The notes beneath the pieces are model-generated. The model did no database searches. It was given only the letters and a program-made list of their open reading frames with translations, and was not told the DNA's origin. Shown in pieces: positions 44,801-54,559 of a DNA stretch of 64,000 nucleotides (its first letter is position 1; each line of letters starts with the position of its first letter). Source of the DNA: Gari tellinella (Eukaryota; Mollusca; Bivalvia; Cardiida; Psammobiidae); contig OV277870.1 in the NCBI GenBank assembly GCA_922989275.2, positions 33,972,356 to 34,036,355 of the forward strand. Direction: 5' to 3'. The translations under genes were made by a program, and so were the position numbers.

Positions 44801-47304
44801 AAACTCAGCATAACACAACGCTGAAAGGATAGCGGCGATGCCGGCGAAGAGGTAAGACAGGATGGCGGATGGACCAGCTAAGTCTTTGACAACAGTACCT
44901 AGAACACATTAAGATATTTTCAATAGCGTTTTACACGAAAATGGGGACGAAAAATCCGCTTTCAATGAACTTATATTATGGAACGAACATGAGGACATCC
45001 TGTCTCCTATTGTCACATTTCTTCTTGTCGTGTTCAAATGTATGCTTGTCATCTCTAAACGCCATGTCATTATGTCAAAGCGCTGAGTGAACTTGTCTTA
45101 TTATGGTCAACATCTATGCCATAATGTCATAAAGCACTTTCATCTTGTCAAGGTGTATTGCTAACTTGCTATATATGTCCTCATGTTCAATGTACGTTCT
45201 GTTATGTCACGATATATTATTGACTTGTCCAAACTCTGCCTTATCATGTTCATTATTTATGTTATCATGTCAACAATTGTCAACCTAAGAAGACATGATT
45301 TAGACAAGTCAACACTGTATATTATATATTATATCATATAGACAAGTTAACAATACACCTTGACAAGATGAAACTGTTTTGTAACATAATGACAAAGATG
45401 TTGAAGATAATAAGACATAGTTTGGACAATTCAAATCTGTATATTGACATAACAACACATGTACCGAACATGATAACATATCATATAGACAAGTTCACCC
45501 AACTCTTTGACAAGATGAAACTGCTCTGTAATATAATGCCCTAGGTTTTGAACACGATAAGACAGAGTTTGGACAAGTCAACATTGTATAGTGACATAAT
45601 AACACGTTTAATGAACATGATGACATAACATATAGACATTATATGGACAAGTTCACATTAATCTTTAACAAGATGACACTACTTTTTAACATAACAGCAT
45701 AGCTGTTTAACATGATAAAACATGCTGTAGACAAGATCATAGCGCTTCGACATGATGGCATTGTCTTTTGAGATGACAAGTCTATTTTTTAACAAAACAA
45801 GAAGAAATGTGACAACAGGGGCCAGCTATACGGCATTATAAACAAGAGGGAATATCTTTGTATCAAGACTTTTAGCCTGACAACACACCCAGATCAGGAT
45901 CCAAACTGTTTGAAATTATAATGAGTATTTATAGCATAAATGGCCTATTGGAAGAAATTATAGTTTCTCTTTTAAACTGCACCTTGTGAATTTGAACATT
46001 TACAGAAACTCCTCAAAGAAACTCCTACTAACGCCTTTGCCTATTCGTCACAGCAAAGCATGTGTTGCTTATAGATCTACATTGTCTTGATAAAGAACGA
46101 CTGAAAATAAGTCCCTGTATTCTCACCGGTAGAAAATTATATTTCGAGGGAAAGTTTTAAACATGTATCTGGTCATTTGTCAAATAAAACTGCGCTAAAT
46201 CTTTCATCAATTGAATTCATATATAACTCATATATGTAATAGAAACTTAAATCTAGCTAAAGCATTGTATAACAAACTTTCATAGGACTCTACAGAATTA
46301 GAAATAATTATTGCCTCCGATTTATACGAACGCATACACAATTAAACAGAAATTATCCCGAGAATATTTGGTGTTTAGAATTGTTTTTCGATTGTTATCG
46401 GCGTTACGTCGAGCACATCTCGTAAATCTTCGTAGTATCTCTTTATAGACGGATAAAGTGCACGTATTAACCTAGCAATATACACTCAGTGCAAAAAGAA
46501 ACGCACATTTTTCATTACACTATTTGTATGAAGAAGGAACGTATTTGTGAATTAATCTTTTTATTAAGGTCAGTAGTTCTGTCTGGGGGTATCAATGTTG
46601 AAAAACACAACCTGCACAAATCAATGCGCTGTTTAAAACACGCTGTAGTTCTCTTTCGCTGCCAAATTAATCGTGAGATTTTTACCCCTTCACCGTTTCA
46701 TTGTCGTCTGCTTCAAATTTGTTGTTTGTAAGATCGTTTCAAAGTAAGATCCAATGTGGTATGAATTAAAACATATCGATACGAGTGTCAAACAGTTTGG
46801 ATCCTGATCAGACGCCGCGTTACGCGGCGTCTGATCAGGATTCAAACTGTATGTAAATGCGCTTTTTGGCGTCATTAAGAGTGAAAGGGTTAAAAAGCAG
46901 CACACTGGTTTTGATTTTTTTGTTTCTGAACTTGTTACAGAATTAAATCAATCTTGAGATAGATATGGCATTAGTATTTTAATTTTCTTCAAGAAAAGAT
47001 ACTTAATCTGCGCACGAGCACGATATGCGTTTCTTTTTGCACTGAGTGTATACTGCTTACATGTACGTTACTAGTATGTAGATTTCGTTTTCATTTACAT
47101 TGAATACACATGTCTGTGTATTATTACCTGTAAGTACATAGATGCCGGCGCCCACCATCTGTCCAACCCCTAGAAGGGTCATATCGAACGTGTTGAGGCA
47201 TTTCTTGAGGGGCGTGGCGCCGAAGTCCTCCGTTATGGTCTTCTTCCGGTTCACAGTGCCCCATAGTGACGATAAGGACTCCTTCATCTTACCCGGCATG
47301 GCCC
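32711..47304 (-). CDS. SLC7A4: SLC7A4-like cationic amino acid transporter, 4 coding exons
   Basis: Minus-strand exons 47304-47128 (ATG at 47299), 44898-43457, 33556-33448 and 32892-32711 join in phase through GT-AG introns to 634 residues; human SLC7A4 is about 635 by recall. It is a multi-pass APC-superfamily plasma-membrane protein of the CAT subgroup (14 segments expected). TM1 has the GVGQMVGAGIYVLTG glycine motif (residues about 44-58). CYAEFGARVP, GELWGFVIGWN (E110, equivalent to the glutamate needed for arginine transport in mouse CAT-1) and SVARAWSG follow, with the family signature GFEGIAVSGEEAKNPEKSIP at about 249-268. A hydrophilic loop of about 50 residues lies near 419-470. The C-terminal CAT-specific domain (IPLVPLIPALSI, TWIRLVIW) is split over the last two exons. 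Ortholog choice among CATs rests on SLC7A4-like wording around residues 86-140. Human SLC7A4 has not shown clear transport on its own. Confidence 0.9.
33448..33556 (-). CDS. SLC7A4: SLC7A4-like third coding exon
   Basis: Acceptor tttacaattcag|AT; donor GTTG|gtatgt, phase 1. Encodes IPLVPLIPALSIACNTALMM then KLGYLTWIRLVIWLVVG, the CAT-specific C-terminal membrane segments. Separated from the main exon by a 9.9 kb intron filled with MITEs. Confidence 0.9.
33700..33880. mobile_element. MITE family C copy in SLC7A4 intron
   Basis: Palindrome at about 33727-33793 (gatcagacgccgcgcgacgc and mirror), then ttaaatatttcttaaatcaa, and agcagacgacaattgacgtc. Ends are decayed. Confidence 0.6.
34061..34712. 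mobile_element. Possible TIR element with CTGTGTTTCC ends
   Basis: ctgtgtttcc at 34061-34070 is complementary to ggaaacacag at 34703-34712, and agggacggt occurs near both ends in direct orientation (34091 and 34685). No coding content and no clear target duplication. Only weakly supported. Confidence 0.35.
34720..35270. other. SLC7A4 intron, no feature seen
   Basis: AT-rich intronic sequence without recognisable repeat boundaries or coding blocks. Confidence 0.35.
35333..35502. repeat. 18-bp inverted repeat pair
   Basis: gtaatgacgaaaagtgtc at 35333-35350 and its exact complement at 35485-35502, 134 bp apart. May be the ends or subterminal arms of a small element. The flanking phrases tctaca...cgtagaaaa are also partly inverted. 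Confidence 0.6.
35643..35748. repeat. Tandem duplication of about 51 bp
   Basis: tctccactgtttgtatmagt plus ctatgtaaactactcractc plus tactgtag occurs twice in succession with two base differences. It contains the tctccactg terminal motif of family D. Confidence 0.8.
36440..36685. mobile_element. MITE family D copy, decayed
   Basis: Contains ctcaataaacgcgttgatgc, palindrome arms caaacagtttgtagc and gctctaaactgtttg (36494-36560), and cgtttaaacgggaaaaataa near the far end, as in 53943-54192. Confidence 0.55.
36795..36990. mobile_element. MITE family C copy with intact palindrome
   Basis: Palindrome at 36833-36898 (atcaaacgccgcgtcatgcg and mirror), then atatttcttaagtcaaaaaa and gtgaacgacaattattt. 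Outer ends diverged. Confidence 0.6.
37100..37318. mobile_element. MITE family D copy
   Basis: tttttaaacgcaaacgaact at the left, short palindrome cagtttgcagcctgatctgg with its mirror, gtggaaagaataccgtcttc, ending ctccactgta at about 37312. The open frames on both strands over this block are repeat translations. Confidence 0.6.
38298..38400. repeat. Imperfect fold-back
   Basis: ggatactctacgtaaagcga plus tcgggcattctc pairs with gagaatggccgatcgctaaa plus cggagaatatcc with a few mismatches, separated by about 40 bp. No family assignment. Confidence 0.55.
39022..39066. repeat. Short near-perfect hairpin
   Basis: gctaaggtttatagt and actataaaccttagc are exact complements flanking a 15-base spacer, followed by a (caa)n stretch. 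Could be a transcribed hairpin or a transposon footprint. Confidence 0.6.
39540..39730. mobile_element. MITE family C copy
   Basis: Palindrome at about 39556-39618 (atcagacaccgcgtcacgcg and mirror) followed by tcgacatttctttcgtcaac, gcagacaatatacagccagt and gagagggttaaaac at the right end. Confidence 0.6.
40046..40993. mobile_element. Element with inverted ends and about 160-bp tandem core
   Basis: The left end ttgtccgctctctaactcaa is complementary to the right end ttgagttagagagcggacaa (about 40970-40990). Between them are about four diverged units of roughly 160 bp anchored by ttcaccaaacatgctgaaaa (40247, 40411, 40571, 40731), with a terminal inverted partial unit (40850-40960). No protein; the tandem core within inverted ends is the distinguishing feature. 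Confidence 0.75.
41102..41313. mobile_element. Complete MITE family C element
   Basis: TTAA at 41102-41105 and 41310-41313; inner ends ccctgtgcctac and cagaataaggg. Palindrome at about 41142-41206 (gccgcgtaacgcggcg core), then gcagacgacaatgtcaaagc. 212 bp. Confidence 0.75.
41326..41525. mobile_element. MITE with CAG-GCTCCAG termini, second copy
   Basis: Ends cagtgctccagctaaag and ttatctggagccctg. Interior gcaccgaatgctatggtgtt and the aaaccgtctcttcgagacaa fold-back as in 13293-13488, reading in the same direction. Confidence 0.7.
42090..42240. mobile_element. MITE family E copy
   Basis: aaactgacaaagagtagacc, ctgatcctggcgggtccctt and mirror, gtataagacaagtgtaaacc, gtcgctagggttta. Truncated on the left. 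Confidence 0.55.
42360..43440. other. SLC7A4 intron, scattered simple features
   Basis: A block near 42360-42490 (gctaattccaacctccttag, tggagacatgtaggcggaga, tcgatggtagagcgg) is a diverged copy of 39170-39310. A small atcgattgc duplication lies near 42522-42540. No gene. Confidence 0.4.
43457..44898 (-). CDS. SLC7A4: SLC7A4-like main exon
   Basis: Acceptor tgtgttctag|GT; donor CCAG|gtgagt, phase 0. 480 codons (T59-Q538) covering TM2 to about TM12, the large extracellular loop with N149 and N222 as candidate glycosylation sites, and the cytosolic loop. The open frame continues past the donor, but that tail (VSFATCF) is intronic. Confidence 0.92.
45004..45822. mobile_element. TGTC-rich fold-back element with 18-bp TIRs
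   Basis: tgtcacatttcttcttgt (45011-45028) is exactly complementary to acaagaagaaatgtgaca (45797-45814), and a few further bases outside also pair. The left half is full of tgtc words (cttgtc, atgtc, atgttc) at roughly 20-base spacing. From about 45290 the right half is full of gaca words at similar spacing, so the two halves fold on each other. No coding frame. It sits in the intron between the SLC7A4 main exon and the ATG exon. Family unknown to me. Confidence 0.7.
45830..46470. other. SLC7A4 intron, no gene
   Basis: Contains a solitary right half of the palindrome module (cagatcaggatccaaactgtttg, about 45891-45912) and otherwise unremarkable AT-rich sequence. Confidence 0.35.
46481..47050. 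mobile_element. TA-flanked TIR element with nested family C MITE
   Basis: tacactcagtgcaaaaagaa plus acgca at 46481-46505 is exactly complementary to 47026-47050, and TA borders both sides (46479-46480, 47051-47052), as for Tc1/mariner elements. The 570-bp interior contains a family C MITE (about 46679-46893) with a perfect palindrome at 46792-46856 and TTAA at 46890-46893. The parent element is therefore about 350 bp and non-coding. Confidence 0.82.
47128..47304 (-). CDS. SLC7A4: SLC7A4-like exon with ATG
   Basis: Acceptor tcttctcttcag|GGGCC lies immediately before ATG (47299-47297), showing that at least one further upstream exon exists. Encodes MPGKMKESLSSLWGT through GIYVLTG; donor ACAG|gtaata, phase 1. 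A family A MITE starts 20 bp beyond the acceptor. Confidence 0.88.
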
Positions 47305-47323
47305 CTGAAGAGAAGAAAAAGGG

Positions 47324-47576
47324 ATTAACCCTTTACCCCATAGAAGCTCCTTTTAGCGCATTCAGTTTATTCTTGCCCTAAAGAAAATAGTTCCAATTTA
47401 TACATTCATAACTATGTATAATACAAAATATTTTCTATATTCTAGTAGATGATAGCTTAAAGCAGGCTGAAAGTAAAGCAGAATGCGCTTCAATCGCATT
47501 CTGCTTTACTTTCAACCTGCTTTAAGTGGACACCTATATTCAATACTAGAGATATGCTATGTGGGAAAGGGATTAA
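47324..47576. mobile_element. Complete MITE family A element beside an exon
   Basis: TTAA at 47324-47327 with ccctttaccccatag, and gggaaagggaTTAA at 47573-47576. Central palindrome gcagaatgcgcttcaatcgcattctgc. Lies 20 bp upstream (minus strand) of the SLC7A4 ATG-exon acceptor, close to its branch-point region. A further family A fragment follows at about 47630-47732. Confidence 0.75.
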
Positions 47577-48122
47577 GGATTCATTGCCATGACGTAATCA
47601 GCTTTACTGGAGAATGCAATGTTAAAGCAGATCGAAAGTAAATCAGACTGTGCTTTAAGACGCATTTTGCTTCACTTTCAACCTACTCCTCCTATCTTAA
47701 ATAATAGAAACCGACTATGGCGTAAAGGGTTACAGTTGTGGACAGACAAACAGCTTTAGCAGAATTAGTCGAACATGCACAGACAGACCGACCAAAACAA
47801 TGTGCCTCTGAGCTTCGATCTCGGGGACATAGAAACACTCTGAAATAAACTTAGTACATGATCACTCGGAGATGAGTTATTGCAATAATGGTAAAACAAA
47901 ATGTGCCTGGCGATTTCTCTTAAGAAATCGTGTCAGGTAATATGCTTTGAAATGATTGCCAAATAGTATGACCAAGTCCCTCGTCTCAGTAAGCAGATGC
48001 TCAAGTCCTATCGCCATTTGATTTACCGTCAAGCCTTTGACAAGCTCGTTTCTAGAAAACAAACGACGTCTGGATAGTCATTTATAGATATAATATTAGC
48101 CATAACTTCATAAACTAAATAC

Positions 48123-48511
48123 ATGTACAGCGTTCCCTCTCTACAACGACACCCAATGGGAGAGAATAAGTGTGTGCGTTGTTCGGAGGGAGACGTTATA
48201 GGGAGGCTTGCATTTGCAAATAGCTTGAATCTATATCAGATGCCGCGTGACGCGGCGTCTGATCTGGATTCAAGCTGTTTGTCATTCGTCATTACGTTTT
48301 GTTCTGGCAAATGTCAATAATGTTATTTTGAAAAAAAAACCAGCAGACGACAATTTTAAGCAGACGACATTACAGCCGTGTATAGGTTTGACATAAGTGT
48401 ATTGTTAGGGGGAATAGCGGCAATCGTCGTTGTTAGGAGGGAATTGTTGTTGGTAGGTTCGTTGTAAGGAGGGAATCTTTGTCTGGAGGTCCGTTGTATG
48501 GAGGGAGTGCT
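48123..48511. mobile_element. MITE family B element, fullest copy
   Basis: tacagcgttccctctctaca at the left and tatggagggagtgctgta at the right are inverted. Interior: acccaatgggagagaa, gttcggagggagacgttata, palindrome at 48218-48285 (gatgccgcgtgacgcggcgt core), agcagacgacaattttaagc. The right part shows three ggaggga-type repeats. Confidence 0.75.
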
Positions 48512-48589
48512 GTATGCAACAACTGGTTAATGCAGTACTAAAGTCATTCACAAAGCTCCTGGAGTTTTCTGTATAACCTTTGACCCGCA

Positions 48590-48793
48590 TTAACCCTTTC
48601 AAAATCAAAATGCATTGTCAGGTTTTTATCCTTTCACCGTCATATTGTCGTTTGCTTCAAATTGATGTCTGCAATATTGATACAAAGTTTGATTTAAGGC
48701 AGTAAACTGACTTTATTTCTAAACAAGTGGCAAACAGTTTTAATCCTGATCAGACGCCGCGCTTTTTGAGGTCATTGAGAGTGAAAGGGTTAA
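48590..48793. mobile_element. MITE family C with half of the palindrome deleted
   Basis: TTAA at 48590-48593 and 48790-48793, inner ends ccctttcaaaat and gagtgaaaggg. The left palindrome arm (gcaaacagttttaatcctga, tcagacgccgcg) is intact, but the right arm is absent. The sequence jumps to ctttttgaggtcattgagag, which follows the palindrome in intact copies such as 46679-46893. Confidence 0.75.
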
Positions 48794-49250
48794 GCAGAGA
48801 CAGTCATGTTTATATTCAGGAAAGTTCGACTGTTAGTCAGTCTAAGAAACTTGTTCGAAACTCCCATCAGAATTGGAAAACAGAATCGATCAGGTCTTGG
48901 GAGAAGGCTTCAGCTTACACTGAATGGAGTTATAAACAGGGGACAAATCGTCTACGTTGCCTGAAACAGTAAATGCAGCTGAACATCGGTAACTCGAGCC
49001 CGCTTGAGGATGGGGACTCCTTATTAGATCGGACCAAAGTCGGTTCTCTGCGTGCAGCGGAAGGCCATTCTCGTCAACTGTCGACCCGCTCCGAACGATG
49101 CTCAGCTTTCTGCTTTTCTTTCATTATATTTCATATTCTCTCGTATCGCTGAATATTCATTTAGATGATGCATGTGTGGGGAAGTATATGTAGGGGCGTT
49201 TGCAGTCACTATGGTGGAGGAAAGTATTTACTCCTTTATCCCTGAAATAT

Positions 49251-49452
49251 TTAACCCATTTGCGCCCAGGGTATTCTTCCATGCTTAAATATCGGATTAG
49301 TGCGTTTTTATCTTAAAGGTACCTGTTCTATTTTGTTATTTTCGTTTTAATTTATATTAAAATTCCTATCAGCAAATAGTGTAGATTATACGGCGTCTGA
49401 TCAGAGTCTTCATTGTTTGCTTATGTCCCATATGGGAGATCAAACGCGTTAA
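49251..49452. mobile_element. MITE family F element
   Basis: TTAA at 49251-49254 (cccatttgcgcc) and 49449-49452. Contains aattcctatcagcaaatagt and the right palindrome arm tacggcgtctgatcagagtc; the left arm is mostly lost. Confidence 0.6.
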
Positions 49453-50197
49453 TGATCGATACTTCTAATTTTTATGAAATCTTGTCCAAAAAAAATGTAT
49501 TACTTTTACGGTTATATCTACAGTGTTTGCATGATGCATATATACTCATTGCAGATACATATGCATTGTTTGTAAATGACGAGTATACTCGTCGTTAGGG
49601 TTGAATGTGTCACAACCCTCACAGAACCAACTAGATCCGTGTATGGATATATGTATGACTGATTGACAGGGACTCTTTGTTTAGAATATGACTCATGTGT
49701 TAAGCGACCGGGCGCTATTCTGTCCCGTTCAACACTTGCAACACCATGGGACTTATTTAATATCTATATATACTCATTACATTTGCAAATAGTGTAGACG
49801 CAGATCAGAGGGCTCCTATAGGACCCCAATAACCACAGAAGAGTTACTTAGTGTTGAAAGAGCTAAACGAAACTAAACGGAATGACGTCAGACGATAATT
49901 GCTAGTAAATGTTGGTGGTGTATTTTAACTGGGTGTTATATAGACAGTGTGAATCTGTTAGGAGCCTGATCAGACGCAGAGTAGCTCGGCATTTAATCTG
50001 ACTTTATACATTTTACCATCTACATAAGCTTTTCAGGTACAAACGTATCAATGAATTGCGCATCAGATAACAATCATATACATTAGAGAATACTTAATTG
50101 CAGCATTCAGGTGATAACTTTGTTGTTCTACAGTATAATTACATCAAACAACTGTGATGAAAACAGATTGCAAACACATCGCACACGCCATATAGTG

Positions 50198-50431
50198 GAC
50201 AGTGGAGTTATTATTTCTCGTTTGAACGCAAACGCATTGAACTTAAATATAGAAAATGACACATTTTTGACAATTCCGGCTGTTTATTTTATTTTGAGTG
50301 GCAAACAGTTTGAAGCCGGATCAGACACCGGTTAACCGGCGTCTGATCTGGCTCCAAACAGTTTACAATGTATATAATAGATTTAGCGTAAACGCGTTTA
50401 TTTGGAAAGAATAACGTGTTCTCCAATGTGA
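50198..50431. mobile_element. MITE family D element
   Basis: acagtggagttattatttct at the left and aagaataacgtgttctccaa at the right. gtttgaacgcaaacgcattg follows the left end. Palindrome at 50301-50369 (ggatcagacaccggttaacc and mirror). Confidence 0.65.
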
Positions 50432-50659
50432 AAACCTTTGAAATTGGAGTTGTTATCTACATCTAGTTCATTCATGTTACTGGGTGCAAACTAAAGAGTT
50501 CCAACATGTTCTTTCTTATTTAAGCACCATTACCTATTTGTGACTACTCATGCTATCCGGTAGTCAAACCATTTCGTTTGTGAAGTCATACGCATGTTAA
50601 GTCAACTTTGAAACGTTGCCGTCATCTGGAGCCATTAAAAGTCTTTGAGTGTCAAACGA

Positions 50660-50900
50660 ACCTCCTTAGCCCTTTGCATGCTGGGTATTTTTTTCGTCTG
50701 CAACAATTGTCGTTTACTACTGTTCTAAAAGTAGAATTTTTAAAATTGCTTTTCAAAACAGTCTGATTAGAGTGTCACGACCACGAACAGTTTGGACCCT
50801 GATGAGACGCCGCGTGACGCGGCGTCTGATCTGGATCCAAACCGTTTGCAAAGGTAATCACTGTAGGATATGTCTGCCGCTAGCATAGTTGAAGGATTAA
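50660..50900. mobile_element. MITE family C copy
   Basis: ccctttgcatgctgggtatt at the left, gtctgcaacaattgtcg, palindrome at about 50786-50851 (gagacgccgcgtgacgcggc core), and gttgaaggattaaac at the right. Confidence 0.6.
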
Positions 50901-51750
50901 ACGACATAAGTTTGTTCATAATAACAAGTCTACCGGGTTTTTAACCCTTATGTTTATTGTAGGACAGAGACAGTAACATATACAACTAAAAGAGGACATG
51001 TCGCTAGTTTTTTTCCGTTTAATGAAACTAAATGTAATACAATTGCAATTTAGAAAATGACAGCTTTTGGAAAATGTCCACTACGTGTTCTCATTTTGAT
51101 CTAAGTTGCAAACAGTTTAGAACATGATCAGACACTGAGTTACCTGGCGCCTGATATTGTCCCAGAGTGTTTGCTAAACAAAATTGATAATTGTTTTAGC
51201 ATTAACGTGTCTGTTGGTAAAGAATAACGTATGTTCTATTGTATCCAACAACTCCCACGAAACTAATTAAGTCACGCACGTCATAGACTTCTTTGAAATT
51301 GATCCTATTTTAGAAAGATAGATAGATTTATTTCGGTAAAAATGGTACATAACATGGCAAAGCATAGTTAAAGCAATCATATAAGAGCCATGTAATGCGC
51401 ACTAGAAACCAAGGATAACACAAAAAAGGAAAAATATTTTCCTTATTTCCACTGTAGTCCTTAAAAGTATCTACACAATTATATAAATGTATGATAGGGC
51501 GAGAGTTCAAACGTCCTTGGATTTCAAGCGAATCTCATTTACTATATAAGCTGTCATGTCAATAAAAGTCAATATTGATCGAATTTTTTATCTGAGATAG
51601 AGGCAATAAGATACTCAGCAAGGACATACGAATATAGCTCCAGTTTGAATGAAACTTAATGCAAAGGTAATGTATTTAAACGTAAACGCAATGCACTAAA
51701 CATAAGAATACGCACGGACTTATATAAGTCCGTGGAATACGCTGCTTTTT

Positions 51751-53000
51751 AGCTCATCTGGCACAAAGTGCCAAGGTGAGCTATTTTGACCGCCCTGTGC
51801 CCGTCGTCCTTCGTCCGTCCGTTCGTTCGTCGTCAACAATTTTTTTAAAACGACATCTCCTCCTAAACTACTGGATAGATTTGAACCAAACTTGGCAGAA
51901 ATGATTCTTATATAGTCCTCTTTAAAAGTTGTTCAAATATTACCGATCCGATGCATATCTAGGTCACAGGAGCTAAAAATAGATCGTTTCTCTGAAACCA
52001 CAGTACCCTGAGCTTAGATATGTTGCACAAAGCATCATCTACAGGTCCTCTATCAAGATTGTTCAAATTATGTCCCTGGAGTCAAAATTGGCCCCGCCCC
52101 GGGGGTCACAAATTTACATAGAGTTATATACTGAAATCTTCAAACCTCTTCTTCTCTGAAACTAATATAGCTAGAGCATTGATATTTGGCATGGTCCAAC
52201 TTCTAAAGGTACTTTACCAATATTGTCCAAATGGTTCCGGTCCGTTGCATAACTAGGCCACGGGAACTAAAAATAGATTTTTTTTCAATAAAAACTTTAA
52301 AAATCTTCTCCTCTGAAAGCACAGTACCCTGAGCTTAGATATTTTGCACAAAGCATCATCTACAGGTCCTCTATCAAGAGTGTCCAAATTATGTCCCTTG
52401 AGTCAAAAATGGCCCCGCCCTGGGGGTCACAAATTTACATAGAGTTATATAGTGAAATCTTCAAACCTCTTCTTCTCTAAAACTAATACAGCTTGAGCTT
52501 TGATATTTGGCATGGTGTAACTTGTAGAGGTACTTTACCAATATTGTTCAAATGGTTTCGGTCCGTTGCATATCTAGGTCACAGGAGCTTAAAATAGATT
52601 TTTTCAATAAAAACTTAAAAAATCTTTTTCTCTGAAACCACAATACCCTGAGCTTAGATATTTTGCACAAAGCATCATCTCTAGGTCTTCTATCAAGAGT
52701 GTTCAAATTATGTCCATGGGGTCAAAAATGACCCCGCCCCAGGGGTCACAAATTTACATAGAGTTATATAGTGAAATCTTCAAACATCTTCTTATCTGAA
52801 ACTAATATAGCTAGAGCTTTGATATTTGGCATGGTGTAACTTGTAGAGGTACTTTACCAATATTGTTCAAATGATTCCGGTCCGTTGCATATCTAGGTCA
52901 CAGGAGCTAAAAATAGATTTTTTCAATAAAAACTTTAAAAAATCTTCTTTTCTGAAACCACAGTACCCTGAGCTTAGCTATTTGGCACTCAGCATCATCT
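51751..53000 (+). mobile_element. Tandem-repeat element (about 320-bp units), second copy of the 13.6-15.5 kb type
   Basis: Starts with a hairpin-forming agctcatctggcacaaagtg plus ccaaggtgagct and a cgtccgtccgttcgttcgtc stretch. Units are anchored by aggtcacaggagctaaaaat at 51960, 52254, 52574 and 52894 (spacing about 294, 320 and 320). Each unit holds agcatcatctacaggtcctc and gtcaaaatggccccgcccc-like phrases. It breaks off near 53000 without the expected 3' hairpin. Confidence 0.75.
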
Positions 53001-53674
53001 AATCAGCAATTGGCACGATCATATTGTCATAATTTCTCAGCTTTCCAAGATATGTTACATTTACATCAACGGTTCCGCCGTTACATGATTATAGTTTTTA
53101 TCTGAAAATAACAACGTCTTCTCCATTTAATGACTTAAGAAATATCGATATGAGTGACTAACATTTTGGAGTTTACAGTTTAAACAATATTTTATTTAGA
53201 GAAATGGATTGGACACAGGCAACGCCTATTTGAGTCCTCTCCACTGTTTGGAGTCTAATCAGATGCTATGTATCATAGTTATGTTTGCTCTGAATCCAAA
53301 CTGTTTGTATTTAGTCATTGTTCGGAAATTTGGGCGATGGAAGGGTATGACGAAACATAGATATGAGAGCTGCACGAGTCAGTCATAATCCGATAATGGG
53401 TAACACAGCATCTGGGTCCAAAATATTTGTAAACGACAGTGCCGTCAAAATTATTAGCAGTGAAAGGGGTTCAATTTCTTTTAAATATTTTCCGAGTCTA
53501 ACTCAATGCCCTGGGATGTGAAAATTAACTACATTGTATTCCAGATCTATTTAAAGTACAGTTGAATTACTGCTGACTGTTCAGTTTCATACATTTTTAA
53601 AAATCATTTAAAATTGACAAACAGTTAAGAAACTCCCTGTGGGGTCTACACTGATTGCATGGTCATTTATACTG

Positions 53675-53894
53675 TTAACCCCTTCACTGCCATGACGTCA
53701 TCACTTACATTCATCGTCTGCTGTTTAAACTTCAAATTTAAATTTTAAGTATTACTATTTTGACCTAGGAAATATTAAAATGAGTGTTAAACAGCTTATA
53801 TCCTGACCAGACGCCGCGTCACACGACGTCTGATCAGGATCCAAACTGTTTGAAAATAAACATTGTACTCGGGGTAAGGCGTTGATGGGGTTAA
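53675..53894. mobile_element. Complete MITE family C element
   Basis: TTAA at 53675-53678 and 53891-53894; inner ends ccccttcactgccatgacg and aaggcgttgatgggg. Palindrome at 53786-53852 (cagacgccgcgtcacacgac and mirror). 220 bp. Confidence 0.75.
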
Positions 53895-53942
53895 TAGGTT
53901 AAATGTCGCACGTGGCGTTTAAAGGAAAACACAAGTCATATG

Positions 53943-54192
53943 TACAGTGGAGAATCTGTTATTCTTTCCCGTTTAAACGCAAACGTACGCAAACGCAAAA
54001 CACTAAAACGTAGAAAAGAACAACTTTTGGACAATTCTGATATTTCATGTTTATCTTGGTGGCAAACAGTTTGGAGCCTGATCAGACGCCGGGTTACCCG
54101 GCGTCTGATCTGGCTCCAAACTGTTTGCACTGCAAATAATAGTTTTTGCGTAAACGCGTTTATTGGGAAAGAATAACAGATTCTCCACTGTA
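53943..54192. mobile_element. Complete MITE family D element (TA-flanked, 28-bp TIRs)
   Basis: tacagtggagaatctgttat plus tctttccc at 53943-53970 is exactly complementary to 54165-54192; the outermost TA fits a Tc1/mariner target. Interior: gtttaaacgcaaacgtacgc, palindrome at 54062-54126 (gatcagacgccgggttaccc and mirror) and gcgtaaacgcgtttattggg. 250 bp. The open frames on both strands here are translations of the palindrome. Confidence 0.85.
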
Positions 54193-54299
54193 CGACGGAA
54201 TCTGATCCAAACAACAGACTGCCAAGTAACGTCAGGCAAAGCTACAACTGATTTCCTGACACGAGTATGTCAGTACAATAGATTTATTCTATAGTACAA

Positions 54300-54520
54300 T
54301 TAGCCCCGAACCTGAAATGGACAATTTCAATTTCCAAACAAGTCCATCCCACTTTGTACTATTTAGAGTTGTTTTTAACATTCACTTGCAAATTGACAAC
54401 CGGTACAGACCATTCAAGAGCCCTCTAATCAGATTACTCACTGTATAGGACAAGTATACTACTCACATATACACTGTTTGTTAATTACGAGTATACTCGT
54501 CGTTAGGGTTGAATGTGACA
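54300..54520. mobile_element. MITE family E copy
   Basis: gaaatggacaatttcaattt, cttgcaaattgacaaccggt, decayed palindrome, gtataggacaagtatactac, gagtatactcgtcgttaggg. Confidence 0.6.
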
Positions 54521-54559
54521 ATAGAGATGATTGGTTTACTTGTTAATATATAATCACAC

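Noticed and set aside
53936..54214. Overlapping open frames on both strands
   Set aside because: They are mirror translations of the family D MITE and its palindrome.
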